A stretch of 56,942 nt of DNA from Streptomyces olindensis (GTDB taxonomy: Bacteria; Actinomycetota; Actinomycetes; Streptomycetales; Streptomycetaceae), in the NCBI GenBank assembly GCA_000696115.1, contig JJOH01000102.1, forward strand, positions 1 through 56,942, given 5' to 3'. This document shows, piece after piece, positions 16,674 to 27,031 of the stretch. The translations under genes and the position numbers were made by a program. Under the pieces are notes generated by a model, which searched no databases, was not told the origin of the DNA, and saw only the letters and a list, made by a program, of their open reading frames with translations. The first letter of the stretch is position 1, and each line of letters starts with the position of its first letter.

Positions 16674-18476
16674 TCAGCCGCCGTAGGCGCCCGAGGCGGT
16701 CAGACGCAGTGCCGTGTCGATGAGCGGCACGTGGCTGAACGCCTGCGGGAAGTTGCCCACCTGGCGCTGCAGGTGGGGGTCCCACTCCTCGGCCAGCAGG
16801 CCCAGGTCGTTGCGCAGGGACAGCAGCTTCTCGAACAGCTTGCGGGCCTCGTCCACGCGGCCGATCATCGCCAGGTCGTCGGCCATCCAGAACGAGCAGG
16901 CGAGGAACGCGCCCTCGTCGCCGGGCAGGCCGTCGACGCCCTCGTTGTCGCCCTGCGTCGGGTAGCGCAGGATGAAGCCGTCCGGCGTGGACAGCTCCCG
17001 CTGGATCGCCTCGATCGTGCCGATGACCCGCTTGTCGTCCGGCGGCAGGAAGCCCATCTGCGGGATCAGCAGCAGCGAGGCGTCCAGCTCCTTCGAGCCG
17101 TAGGACTGCGTGAAGGTGTTGCGCTCCTTGTCGTAGCCCTTCTCGCACACGTCCCGGTGGATGTCGTCGCGCAGTTCCTTCCAGCGCTCCAGCGGGCCGT
17201 CCGCGTCACCGGACTCGATCAGCTTGATCGTGCGATCGACGGCGACCCAGGCCATGACCTTGGAGTGCACGAAGTGGCGGCGCGGGCCGCGCACCTCCCA
17301 GATGCCCTCGTCCGGGTCCTGCCAGTGGTCCTCCAGGTAGCGGATCAGCTTGAGCTGGAGCAGCGAGGCGTAGTCGTTGCGCGCGAGGCCCGTCATGTGG
17401 GCCAGGTGCAGGGCCTCGGTGACCTCGCCGTAGACGTCCAGCTGGAGCTGGTGCGCGGCGCCGTTGCCGACGCGGACCGGGGTGGAGCCCTCGTAGCCCG
17501 GGAGCCAGTCCAGCTCCGCCTCGCCGAGCTCGCGCTCGCCGGCGATGCCGTACATGATCTGCAGGTTCTCCGGGTCGCCGGCCACCGCGCGCAGCAGCCA
17601 CTCGCGCCAGGCGCGGGCCTCCTCGCGGTAGCCGGTGCGCAGCAGCGAGGACAGGGTGATCGCCGCGTCGCGCAGCCACGTGTAGCGGTAGTCCCAGTTG
17701 CGGACGCCGCCGATGTCCTCCGGCAGGGAGGTGGTCGGCGCGGCGACGATGCCGCCGGTCGGGGCGTACGTCAGCGCCTTCAGCGTGATCAGCGAGCGGA
17801 CGACGGCCTCGCGGTAGGGGCCGTGGTACGTGCAGTGGTCGACCCACTCGCGCCAGAAGTCCTCCGTCGCCTCCAGGGACTGCTCGGGCTCGGGCAGCGG
17901 CGGCGGTTCCTTGTGCGAGGGCTGCCAGGAGATCGTGAACGCGATCCGGTCACCCGGAGCGACCGTGAAGTTCGCGTACGTGGTGAGCGACTTGCCGTAG
18001 GTCTCGGCGGATGTGTCGAACCACACGGAGTCCGGGCCCGCCACGGCCACCGTGCGCCCGTCGTGCTTGTGCACCCACGGCACCACCCGCCCGTAGGAGA
18101 ACCGCATCCGCAGCGCCGAGCGCATCGGCACGCGGCCCGAGACGCCCTCCACGATCCGGATCAGCTGCGGGGCGCCGTCACGCGGCGGCATGAAATCGGT
18201 CACCCGGACCGTGCCCCGCTGGGTGTCCCACTCGGACTCCAGGATCAGCGAGTCGCCGCGGTAGCTGCGCCGGGCGGCGGTGGGCGGCGCCTGGTCGGAG
18301 GCGTACGCGGGGCCGAGCCGCCAGAAGCCGTGCTCCTCGTTGCCCAGCAGGCCGGCGAAGATGGCGTGCGAGTCGAAGCGGGGCAGGCACAGCCAGTCGA
18401 CTGTCCCGTCCCGGCAGACCAGGGCAGCGGTCTGCATGTCTCCGATGAGTGCGTAGTCTTCGATGCGCCCGGCCAC
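16674..18476 (-). CDS. Glycoside hydrolase family 15 protein (trehalase/glucoamylase-like)
   Basis: This cytoplasmic protein has an N-terminal beta-sandwich (IEDYALIGDMQTAALVCRDG, FDSHAIFAGLLG) and a C-terminal (alpha/alpha)6 barrel with GGVRNWDYRYTWLRDAA, GEVTEALH, LDWLPGYEGS, EGIWEVRG and GNFPQAFSH. The architecture matches the actinobacterial GH15 proteins characterised as trehalases in mycobacteria. No signal peptide is present. Three starts are possible: TTG 18536, GTG 18500 and GTG 18476. I chose 18476 (600 residues; GGAG six bases upstream) because it gives the usual VAGRIEDYALIGDM beginning. The upstream region holds palindromes described separately. Confidence 0.9.
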   Translation of the reverse strand: MAGRIEDYALIGDMQTAALVCRDGTVDWLCLPRFDSHAIFAGLLGNEEHGFWRLGPAYASDQAPPTAARRSYRGDSLILESEWDTQRGTVRVTDFMPPRDGAPQLIRIVEGVSGRVPMRSALRMRFSYGRVVPWVHKHDGRTVAVAGPDSVWFDTSAETYGKSLTTYANFTVAPGDRIAFTISWQPSHKEPPPLPEPEQSLEATEDFWREWVDHCTYHGPYREAVVRSLITLKALTYAPTGGIVAAPTTSLPEDIGGVRNWDYRYTWLRDAAITLSSLLRTGYREEARAWREWLLRAVAGDPENLQIMYGIAGERELGEAELDWLPGYEGSTPVRVGNGAAHQLQLDVYGEVTEALHLAHMTGLARNDYASLLQLKLIRYLEDHWQDPDEGIWEVRGPRRHFVHSKVMAWVAVDRTIKLIESGDADGPLERWKELRDDIHRDVCEKGYDKERNTFTQSYGSKELDASLLLIPQMGFLPPDDKRVIGTIEAIQRELSTPDGFILRYPTQGDNEGVDGLPGDEGAFLACSFWMADDLAMIGRVDEARKLFEKLLSLRNDLGLLAEEWDPHLQRQVGNFPQAFSHVPLIDTALRLTASGAYGG

Positions 18477-18548
18477 GTGCAACTCCAGTCGAACGGCCAC
18501 GTCACCCCACGAGGGGGCTGTCGCTAGTGCGGTCAAGGGGGGTTTTCA

Positions 18549-18559
18549 GCAAGTCTTGC
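18549..18559. promoter_or_regulatory. Palindrome GCAAGTCTTGC upstream of GH15 gene
   Basis: GCAAG-T-CTTGC is a perfect five-base dyad. Its half-site resembles CTTGCAG, the motif described for maltose/amylase control (MalR/Reg1) in Streptomyces. It sits upstream of a predicted alpha-glucan or trehalose hydrolase, so a LacI-family operator is plausible but unproven. Confidence 0.4.
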
Positions 18560-18565
18560 AATGCG

Positions 18566-18631
18566 TCGTTGAGCGGTGAAGCAAAACAGGTCACTCAGCC
18601 GTCATGCAAAGCGCCAATTGTTGCTCAACGA
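18566..18631. promoter_or_regulatory. Inverted repeat TCGTTGAGC ... GCTCAACGA
   Basis: Nine-base arms at 18566-18574 and 18623-18631 are separated by 48 bases. The right arm is part of a tighter dyad, GTTGCTCAAC. It may be an operator pair between the GH15 and pyrG promoters; the binding protein is unknown. Confidence 0.35.
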
Positions 18632-19004
18632 ACTGACGAGCTCACGTTGTTCCGGTACTTACGGGCGGTGGGTGGTGCCGTTGGGCCGGGCGGGCTCGGC
18701 AGCGAGTGTCCGAGCAGGATACGACGCACGCAGATGATGTGTGTGCCGCTCCGGGCAAGGCGAGTACGCCGAACGAGTGAGCAACGGGTGAGAGACCGGT
18801 GACGGCGATCGTCTCCGTGTCGGCGCGTGCGCGGAGCGTGGCCGGAAGCCTTCCCCTCGCGGCGCTGATACGCTGGTAGCCCGTGGACCGGTGGGCCCCT
18901 TCCCGACAGGGAACCCCCGAACCGCAGCGACGGCACCCCGGAGATTTCCGGCGGGCAGCCGCACCGCACCCCCAGACCGCGACCACGGGAGCCCCGTCTT
19001 GGCC

Positions 19005-20663
<1,659 letters not shown>

Positions 20664-20682
20664 CACACCAGTTGTACGGTGG

Positions 20683-20725
20683 CCGGGGTGCATCCCTTCA
20701 AAGGGTGTGCACCCCGGTTTCTTTT
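20683..20725 (+). terminator. Intrinsic terminator after pyrG
   Basis: CCGGGGTGCA ... TGCACCCCGG encloses an inner CCCTT/AAGGG stem and is followed by TTTCTTTT. This is one of the few T-tract terminators here. It separates pyrG from the NUDIX gene, whose start at 20758 lies beyond it. Confidence 0.9.
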
Positions 20726-20757
20726 CGGCAGGTCGTGTTGGTACTGGAAGGACAGGC

Positions 20758-21384
20758 ATGACGATCAAGGACACCCCGGAGGAGTGGGAGATCCGGGCGA
20801 CGGAGACCCCCTTCGTGGGCAACAAGACCTCCGTGCGCACCGACGACGTGGTCATGCCCGACGGCACCGTGGTGCGCCGTGACTACCAGGTCCACCCCGG
20901 CTCCGTGGCCGTCCTCGCCCTCGACGAGGCCGACCGCGTCCTGGTCCTGCGCCAGTACCGCCACCCCGTGCGCCACAAGCTGTGGGAGATCCCCGCCGGA
21001 CTGCTCGACGTGCCCGGCGAGAACCCGCTGCACGCCGCGCAGCGCGAGCTGTACGAGGAGGCGCACGTCAAGGCCGAGGACTGGCGGGTGCTCACCGACG
21101 TGTACACCACCCCCGGGGGCTGTGACGAGGCGGTCCGGATCTTCCTCGCGCGTGATCTGTCCGAGGCGGAGGGCGAGCGCTTCGCCGTCGAGGAGGAAGA
21201 GGCCGACATGGAGCTCGACCGGGTGCCGGTCGAGGACCTCGTCCGGAGCGTCCTGGCCGGCGAGCTCCACAACAACTGCCTCGTCGTGGGCGTCCTGTCC
21301 CTGGTCGCGGCCCGCGGCGGCGACGGCCTGGACGCACTGCGCCCGGCTCAGGCACCGTGGCCGGCTCGTCCGTTCGAGGTCTGA
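20758..21384 (+). CDS. NUDIX hydrolase, ADP-ribose pyrophosphatase-like
   Basis: This 208-residue protein probably hydrolyses ADP-ribose to AMP and ribose-5-phosphate. The NUDIX box is AGLLDVPGE(x7)RELYEEAHV; the first glycine is one residue further from the glutamate than in the textbook motif, as I recall for M. tuberculosis Rv1700, and the usual EE-x-G-U ends in Ala-His-Val. The upstream RQYRHPV strand and the downstream TTPGGCDEAVRIFLA segment are typical of ADPRase-type members. ATG 20758 follows the pyrG terminator, so it has its own promoter or depends on read-through. Confidence 0.9.
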   Translation: MTIKDTPEEWEIRATETPFVGNKTSVRTDDVVMPDGTVVRRDYQVHPGSVAVLALDEADRVLVLRQYRHPVRHKLWEIPAGLLDVPGENPLHAAQRELYEEAHVKAEDWRVLTDVYTTPGGCDEAVRIFLARDLSEAEGERFAVEEEEADMELDRVPVEDLVRSVLAGELHNNCLVVGVLSLVAARGGDGLDALRPAQAPWPARPFEV

Positions 21385-21574
21385 ACGCTCCGGGGGGTCC
21401 CCGGCCCCGCCTCGACAGCAGCAGTGTGAAGATCGGCTGATCCGATCGAGCGATGTATCCGGCCCGCCCACCGTGCGCCGCCCGGAACGTTGCAGAGCGT
21501 GAACTAGGCTCTGCAACACGCCCGAACCGGAGTCCCGGCGGGCTTGCGTGTGCGGTGGGACGGGAGTGTGGCCC

Positions 21575-23614
21575 GTGACGGATCAGGTCGTGGAGACAGG
21601 CGACGTGCGGCTGACCGGACGCGCTGCCGAGGAGAACCGGTTCCTGGGGCGCACACGGGAGTTGAAGGAGCTGCGCGCCGACATCGAGCGCGCCGGCCTG
21701 GACACGCTGGCGGGCCGCAAACCGCCCCGCGCGCGCGTCCTGCTCATCGCCGGCCGGCCCGGATCGGGCCGCAGCGCACTCGCGGAGGAACTCGTACGGC
21801 AGGTCGCGGACCGTTACCCGGACGGCGTGCTGCGTGCGCGGCTCACCGACCCCGACGGCACCCCCGTACCCGTCGAGCGTGCCGCCCGCGACCTGCTCAC
21901 CGCCCTCGACGAGGACGCCCCGGCCGGGGCCGCCGAGGACGACCTCACCGACGCCCTGCGCACCGCCCTCGCCGCCCGCCGGGCCCTGCTCCTGCTGGAC
22001 GACGCGGCCGACGCCGAGCAGGTCGACGCCCTGCTGCCCGACGCCCCGGACTGCCTGGTCGTCGCGGTCTCCGAGGGCCCGCTGACCGGTATCTCGGACG
22101 TCCGCCCCTGCACTCTGGGCGGCCTGGACGCCAAGTCCGGAGTGGAGCTGCTGTCCCGGCACACCGGCTCGGTCCGCATCACCGTCGACCCCCGGGCCGC
22201 CGAGGGCCTCGCCGAGGAGTGCCAGGGACAGCCGGCCGCGCTGATGCTGGCCGCCGGCTGGCTCGCCGCCCGCCCCAAGGCGGCCGTCTCCGACCTCGCC
22301 AAGCAGCTGCGCGCGGCAGAACCCGAGGGCACGGCCCTGACCCGGGTCTTCCGCCTCGCCCACGCCGGCCTGCCCGCCACCGCCGCCCGGATGCTGCGCC
22401 TGCTCTCCCTCGCCCCGGCCGGGCTGGTCGACCCGCAGACCGCCTCCGCACTCGCCGGCTGCTCGGTCGGCACCGCCCACACCACCCTCGACGACCTCGT
22501 CGCCCTCGGCTTCCTGCACGCCGTGAACTCGCCGCTGCCGCAGTACGAGGTGCCCGCCTGCCTGCACCCCCTGCTCCGCACCTTCGCCCGCCACCACGAG
22601 CGCCCGGCCGAGCTCCAGCTGGCCCGCGCCCGCATGCTGGAGCGGACCGTACGGCTGCTCCAGGCCTGCCGCGCGATCACCGAGACCGACAGCCCCCAGG
22701 CGCGTCAGAAGCTCCTCGACATGCCACGCGCCCTGCGCTTCCCCACCCCCCGGGCGGCGGCCGACTGGCTGCGCCTGACCCGGCCCGCCCTGCTGGCCTC
22801 GGCCCGGCTCGCCGTCGCCGACGGGGAGCTGGACACCCTGGCCCGGCGGCTGATGTCCCAGCTGGTGCGGGCCATGGTGGCCCACCTCGGCACCCGGGCG
22901 GCGGCGCCCGACCTGTACGACATCCACAGCCTGGTCCTCGACATCGCCGAGCGCCGCGACCTGCCCCGGGAACGGGCCGCCGCCCTGCTGAACCTCGGCG
23001 ACCTGGACGCCCGCACCGGCCGCACGACCGACGCCCTGGCCCGCTACCGGGCAGCGCTGGACGCCGGACGCGAGGTGAACGACCCGTATGCGACCGGCCG
23101 CGCGATGGAATCCGTAGGCGGCGCGCATCTGGAGCTCGGTGACTTCGACCGGGCCGCCGACTGGTTCGGTCGCGCCCTGGTCGAACGGCTCGCCCGGGGC
23201 GAGCGGGCCGACGCCGCCCGGCTGTACGGGCGGATCGCCGCCGCCCACACCTTCGCCGGCCGCTACGGCGAGGCCCTGCGCAACTGGCGCTCGGCGATCT
23301 CCGGGCACCGCAAGAACGGTGATGTGGCCGCCCAGGCGCGGGCGTTGAGCGAGCTGGCGCGGGTGCAGGAGTACGCGGGCCGGCCCGAGGAGTCGCTGCG
23401 CACCTGCCGGGAGGCCGTGGAGTGGGCCCGGCGGGCCGAGGACACGCGGTTGCAGGCCGCGCTGCACCTGCGGGTCGCCGACACCCTCGAACACCTCGGC
23501 GACCCCGCCTCGGCCGGGCTGCACCGGGGCGCCGCCGAGCGGCTCCTCGGCGACTCAAACCTTCAAACGGAACCCGACGCCTGCGAAATCCGTACCGCAT
23601 CGGCTGAAGATTGA
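21575..23614 (+). CDS. STAND/NB-ARC-like ATPase with TPR-type repeats
   Basis: This 679-residue protein resembles the ATPase-TPR half of AfsR-type regulators but lacks the N-terminal DNA-binding domain. A pre-P-loop FLGRTRELKEL is followed by GRPGSGRS at 60-67, in which Arg replaces the usual Walker A Lys, then the Walker B-like ALLLLDDA and a winged-helix region around residues 240-330 (LRLLSLAP ... LHPLLRTFARHH). Four or more TPR-like helix pairs follow from ~460 (AALLNLGDLDARTG, AMESVGGAHLELGDFDRA, AQARALSELARVQEYAG). GTG 21575 has GGGAG upstream. The function is unknown; the missing effector domain suggests a scaffold or partner-dependent switch. Confidence 0.82.
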   Translation: MTDQVVETGDVRLTGRAAEENRFLGRTRELKELRADIERAGLDTLAGRKPPRARVLLIAGRPGSGRSALAEELVRQVADRYPDGVLRARLTDPDGTPVPVERAARDLLTALDEDAPAGAAEDDLTDALRTALAARRALLLLDDAADAEQVDALLPDAPDCLVVAVSEGPLTGISDVRPCTLGGLDAKSGVELLSRHTGSVRITVDPRAAEGLAEECQGQPAALMLAAGWLAARPKAAVSDLAKQLRAAEPEGTALTRVFRLAHAGLPATAARMLRLLSLAPAGLVDPQTASALAGCSVGTAHTTLDDLVALGFLHAVNSPLPQYEVPACLHPLLRTFARHHERPAELQLARARMLERTVRLLQACRAITETDSPQARQKLLDMPRALRFPTPRAAADWLRLTRPALLASARLAVADGELDTLARRLMSQLVRAMVAHLGTRAAAPDLYDIHSLVLDIAERRDLPRERAAALLNLGDLDARTGRTTDALARYRAALDAGREVNDPYATGRAMESVGGAHLELGDFDRAADWFGRALVERLARGERADAARLYGRIAAAHTFAGRYGEALRNWRSAISGHRKNGDVAAQARALSELARVQEYAGRPEESLRTCREAVEWARRAEDTRLQAALHLRVADTLEHLGDPASAGLHRGAAERLLGDSNLQTEPDACEIRTASAED

Positions 23615-23752
23615 TGCAATGAAAGGCTAGACAGCGGGAACACCTTCATTAGACTGGCTCTGCCGCACGTTCTCCTGCGGTCTCTCCCGGTGTGCCCGTG
23701 CGTGCCCGGGTATGTCTAAGAAATACCCCCCATACCCTCTGAGCCAAGGACC

Positions 23753-24877
23753 GTGATCGACGTGAAGGTCGGCATCCCCCGCGAGGTCAAGAACAACGAG
23801 TTCCGGGTGGCCATCACCCCTGCCGGTGTGCACGAGCTGGTGCGCCACGGCCACCAGGTCGTCATCGAGCGCGGCGCCGGCGTCGGCTCCTCGATCACGG
23901 ACGAGGAGTACGTCGCCGCCGGTGCGCGGATCCTGGACACCGCCGACGAGGTGTGGGCCACCGCCGACCTGCTGCTGAAGGTCAAGGAGCCCATCGCCGA
24001 GGAGTACCACCGCCTCCGCAAGGACCAGACGCTCTTCACCTACCTGCACCTGGCCGCCTCCAAGGAGTGCACGGACGCCCTGCTGGAGTCCGGCACCACG
24101 GCGATCGCCTACGAGACGGTCGAGCTCCCCAGCCGCGCGCTGCCGCTGCTCGCCCCGATGTCCGAGGTCGCGGGGCGGCTGGCCCCGCAGGTCGGCGCCT
24201 ACCACCTGATGCGCGCCAACGGCGGCCGGGGCGTGCTCCCCGGCGGTGTCCCCGGCGTGCCGGCCGGCCGGGCGGTCGTCATCGGTGGCGGTGTCTCCGG
24301 CTGGCAGGCCGCGCAGATCGCCATCGGCCTGGGCTTCCACGTGACCCTGCTCGACAAGGACGTGAACAAGCTCCGCGAGGCGGACAAGATCTTCGGCACG
24401 AAGATCCAGACCGTCGTCTCCAACGCCCTGGAACTGGAGAAGGCCTGCCTGGAGGCCGACCTGGTCATCGGTGCCGTCCTGGTCCCCGGCGCCAAGGCCC
24501 CGAAGCTGGTCACCAACGAGCTCGTCTCCCGGATGAAGCCGGGAAGTGTCCTTGTCGACATCGCGATCGACCAGGGCGGCTGCTTCGAGGACTCCCGCCC
24601 GACCACCCACGCCGAGCCGACCTTCCAGGTCCACAACTCGGTCTTCTACTGCGTCGCGAACATGCCCGGCGCGGTCCCCAACACCTCCACCTACGCGCTG
24701 ACCAACGCCACGCTGCCGTACATCGTCGAACTGGCCGACCACGGCTGGGCGGGCGCGCTGCGTCGCGACCCGGCGCTGGCCAAGGGCCTCAACACGCATG
24801 ACGGCAAGGTCGTTTACCGCGAGGTCGCGGAGGCGCACGGCGTGGAGCACGTGGAGCTGTCCTCGCTGCTCGGCTGA
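23753..24877 (+). CDS. ald: Alanine dehydrogenase
   Basis: This enzyme (374 residues) interconverts L-alanine and pyruvate with NAD. It shows the family start KVGIPREVKNNEFRVAITP, the catalytic Lys and His regions (LLLKVKEP, TYLHLAAS), the NAD-binding GGGVSGWQAA at ~178-187 and the C-terminal VANMPGAVPNTSTYALTNAT. GTG 23753 gives an N-terminal Ile-Asp-Val extension; GTG 23762 would give the form starting at Lys-Val-Gly and is better spaced from AAGGA (23746-23750). A TACCCT hexamer near 23731 could be the -10. Confidence 0.95.
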   Translation: MIDVKVGIPREVKNNEFRVAITPAGVHELVRHGHQVVIERGAGVGSSITDEEYVAAGARILDTADEVWATADLLLKVKEPIAEEYHRLRKDQTLFTYLHLAASKECTDALLESGTTAIAYETVELPSRALPLLAPMSEVAGRLAPQVGAYHLMRANGGRGVLPGGVPGVPAGRAVVIGGGVSGWQAAQIAIGLGFHVTLLDKDVNKLREADKIFGTKIQTVVSNALELEKACLEADLVIGAVLVPGAKAPKLVTNELVSRMKPGSVLVDIAIDQGGCFEDSRPTTHAEPTFQVHNSVFYCVANMPGAVPNTSTYALTNATLPYIVELADHGWAGALRRDPALAKGLNTHDGKVVYREVAEAHGVEHVELSSLLG

Positions 24878-24978
24878 GCCCCGCCCCACCCCGCCCGGAC
24901 ACCCGGGCAGCCGGTAAGTCGGCTAAGTCACCTCACGGCAAAGGCGATACGTCAACACGGCTCGTCAACGCCGCGCAC

Positions 24979-25011
24979 CCGGCCGGACCTTGCCCGACAA
25001 GGTCCGGCCGG
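24979..25011. terminator. Strong hairpin after ald
   Basis: CCGGCCGGACCTTG (24979-24992) pairs perfectly with CAAGGTCCGGCCGG (24998-25011) around a five-base loop. No T-tract follows. It lies about 100 bases after the ald stop. Confidence 0.85.
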
Positions 25012-25271
25012 ATGTGTGTATGGTCACTTCGCGATTCTCGAGCAACTCGCCTCGAACGTAACCCTTCAACCGATTCGCACACCGGTGAAACCTGCCGTGC
25101 GACGGCCGTACGCCCTTGACAGCGGGATGTTTCATTGCCGACACATCGGGCCGGGTCCGGCGGATTGTGTTGCTGCGGACGCCCGACACGCCATAGAGTC
25201 GCCAACCGTCGGCATGGTGCCACGCTGACCTGTCTAGAAGTTTCCTGGTCACCAAGGAGGTAAGACGACTT
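25012..25271 (+). other. parA upstream region without a gene
   Basis: This gap of about 260 bp carries a consensus-like TTGACA at 25116-25121, but no matching -10 at 17-18 bp. TAGAGT at about 25194 is another possible -10. The Shine-Dalgarno AAGGAGGT near 25254 is the strongest in the window. The spacing to GTG 25272 is long (about 11 bases). Confidence 0.5.
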
Positions 25272-26441
25272 GTGAATGAGTCGACATTTACTCCCGGGGG
25301 TGCTCAACCAGGAATGCCTGCACGGGGCCAGGGCTCCGCGGGGTTCGAGGCTGTCGGCTCCGTCGCTGTGCGCACCTTCGCAGCCCACCAGAGTCAGCAG
25401 GCGACTCACACAGCACACCAGAAGATGGATGGCCATCACGTGAACGCCATGGCCGGCGACGGAAGTGGCGCGCCCCACAACCACTTCGCCGACTACGACG
25501 AACTGCCCGAGGGGCACTTCTACGACCCCGACGCGGAGTACGAGCCCGACCCCGAGTACGCGGCCACTCTCGCGCCCGACGCGGCCAGACAGCGCCGGGA
25601 GCGCATCGGCCCGACCGGGCGCCCGCTGCCGTACTTCCCGATCCCGGGCCCGCTGACCGACCACGGACCCGCGAAGATCATCGCGATGTGCAACCAGAAG
25701 GGCGGCGTCGGCAAGACCACGTCGACCATCAACCTGGGTGCCGCGCTCGCGGAGTACGGACGCCGGGTCCTGCTCGTGGACTTCGACCCGCAGGGCGCGC
25801 TGTCGGTCGGTCTCGGCGTCAACCCGATGGAGCTCGACCTCACCGTCTACAACCTGCTCATGGAGCGGGGGATGGCGGCCGACGAGGTGCTGCTGAAGAC
25901 GGCGGTCCCCAACATGGACCTGCTGCCCAGCAACATCGACCTGTCGGCGGCCGAGGTCCAGCTCGTCTCCGAGGTCGCCCGCGAGTCGACGCTGCAGCGC
26001 GCCCTGAAGCCGCTGCTGGACGACTACGACTTCATCGTCATCGACTGCCAGCCCTCGCTCGGCCTGCTCACGGTCAACGCCCTGACGGCCGCGCACAAGG
26101 TGATCGTGCCGCTGGAGTGCGAGTTCTTCGCCCTCCGTGGTGTGGCCCTGCTGACGGAGACCATCGAGAAGGTCCAGGAACGGCTCAACCCCGACCTGGA
26201 ACTCGACGGGATCCTCGCCACGATGTACGACTCGCGCACCGTGCACAGCCGTGAGGTGCTCGCGCGTGTCGTCGAGGCGTTCGACGACCACGTCTACCAC
26301 ACGGTCATCGGGCGCACGGTCCGCTTCCCGGAGACCACGGTCGCCGGTGAGCCGATCACCACGTACGCCTCCAACTCCGTCGGTGCCGCCGCCTACCGCC
26401 AGCTCGCCAGGGAGGTGCTCGCCCGGTGTCACGCCGAGTGA
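25272..26441 (+). CDS. ParA family ATPase beside the ScpAB genes
   Basis: This 389-residue protein is a deviant-Walker ParA/MinD-type ATPase. Residues 1-~130 are a poorly conserved Gly/His/Asp/Pro-rich tail. The ATPase core follows with KGGVGKTT at 143-150, VLLVDFDPQGALSVGL (switch I), FIVIDCQPSLGLL (Walker B) and CEFFALRGVALL. It is distinct from the oriC-proximal ParA of the ParAB system and corresponds to the Soj-like gene next to scpA in M. tuberculosis (Rv1708). It probably works with the RHH protein encoded next and with the SMC-ScpAB complex, but its cargo is unknown. GTG 25272 is set by AAGGAGGT; a shorter start is possible. Confidence 0.9.
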   Translation: MNESTFTPGGAQPGMPARGQGSAGFEAVGSVAVRTFAAHQSQQATHTAHQKMDGHHVNAMAGDGSGAPHNHFADYDELPEGHFYDPDAEYEPDPEYAATLAPDAARQRRERIGPTGRPLPYFPIPGPLTDHGPAKIIAMCNQKGGVGKTTSTINLGAALAEYGRRVLLVDFDPQGALSVGLGVNPMELDLTVYNLLMERGMAADEVLLKTAVPNMDLLPSNIDLSAAEVQLVSEVARESTLQRALKPLLDDYDFIVIDCQPSLGLLTVNALTAAHKVIVPLECEFFALRGVALLTETIEKVQERLNPDLELDGILATMYDSRTVHSREVLARVVEAFDDHVYHTVIGRTVRFPETTVAGEPITTYASNSVGAAAYRQLAREVLARCHAE

Positions 26442-27013
26442 GTCTGCCGGGGGCCGACGAACTCTTCCGTACGACTGGGGGGATGGGGCTGCAGTCGTCC
26501 ACGCCCAGGCGCCAGGCCAACGGCGACGCCCGGGTGCCCGCTCCGGCGGGCGAGGGCGACGCGGCGGCGGCAGCGGCCGCGGAGGACGCGCCGCAGTCGG
26601 TGCCCGCGCAGGGCGGTGACGGCGAGGGCGCGGAGCACGTCGCGGCCGACGCGGAGCCGGCCGAGGCCGGGGAGTCCCGCAGCCGTTCCGCGGCCGCCGA
26701 GCGGTCCGGAGCCGGGCGTCGGCAGGCGGCGCAGGAAGGTTCTGCCGCCGCTGCCGCGGCGGCACCGCGCAAGCGCGGGCGGGCGGCCACGCGCCGCCCC
26801 AGCGGCCGTGAGCGGCACGACGAGAAGATCACGGTGTACGTGTCGGCCGAGGAGCTCATGGACCTGGAGCACGCCCGTCTCGTGCTCCGCGGCGAGCACG
26901 GCCTGGCCGTCGACCGCGGGCGCATCGTCCGCGAGGCGGTGGCCGTGGTCCTGGCCGACCTGGAGACCCGCGGGGACGCCAGCATCCTCGTACGCCGACT
27001 GCGCGGGCGGTAG
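26438..27013 (+). CDS. Ribbon-helix-helix-like protein coupled to parA
   Basis: This 191-residue protein starts at GTG 26438 in a four-base GTGA overlap with the parA stop. Residues ~25-125 are Ala/Glu/Gly/Arg-rich and look disordered, ending in a basic RKRGRAATRR stretch. Residues ~128-180 contain HDEKITVYVSAEELMDLEHA followed by VDRGRIVREAVAVVLADL, the strand-helix-helix pattern of RHH DNA-binding domains such as those of small ParB/CopG-type partners. It is a good candidate for the DNA-binding partner of the upstream ParA. The RHH call is by eye, without a profile search. Confidence 0.72.
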   Translation: MSLPGADELFRTTGGMGLQSSTPRRQANGDARVPAPAGEGDAAAAAAAEDAPQSVPAQGGDGEGAEHVAADAEPAEAGESRSRSAAAERSGAGRRQAAQEGSAAAAAAAPRKRGRAATRRPSGRERHDEKITVYVSAEELMDLEHARLVLRGEHGLAVDRGRIVREAVAVVLADLETRGDASILVRRLRGR

Positions 27014-27031
27014 CGGTAGCCTGCGGGGGCC

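Larger units (their letters stand above)
18477..19004. other. Divergent intergenic region between GH15 gene and pyrG
   Basis: About 530 bp without a convincing gene. The left part is AT-richer and holds an 11-bp palindrome at 18549-18559 and a 9-bp inverted repeat at 18566-18574/18623-18631. The right part (18840-19004) forms the pyrG leader; TACGCT near 18870 is a possible -10 for pyrG. No riboswitch was recognised. Confidence 0.6.

Noticed and set aside
21092..23524. 810-codon minus-strand ORF
   Set aside because: It is antisense to the STAND ATPase and shows only Gly/Val/Gln-rich shadow composition.
25016..25228. 70-codon ORF upstream of parA
   Set aside because: It has no Shine-Dalgarno and contains the TTGACA promoter-like element. 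The composition is not coding-like.
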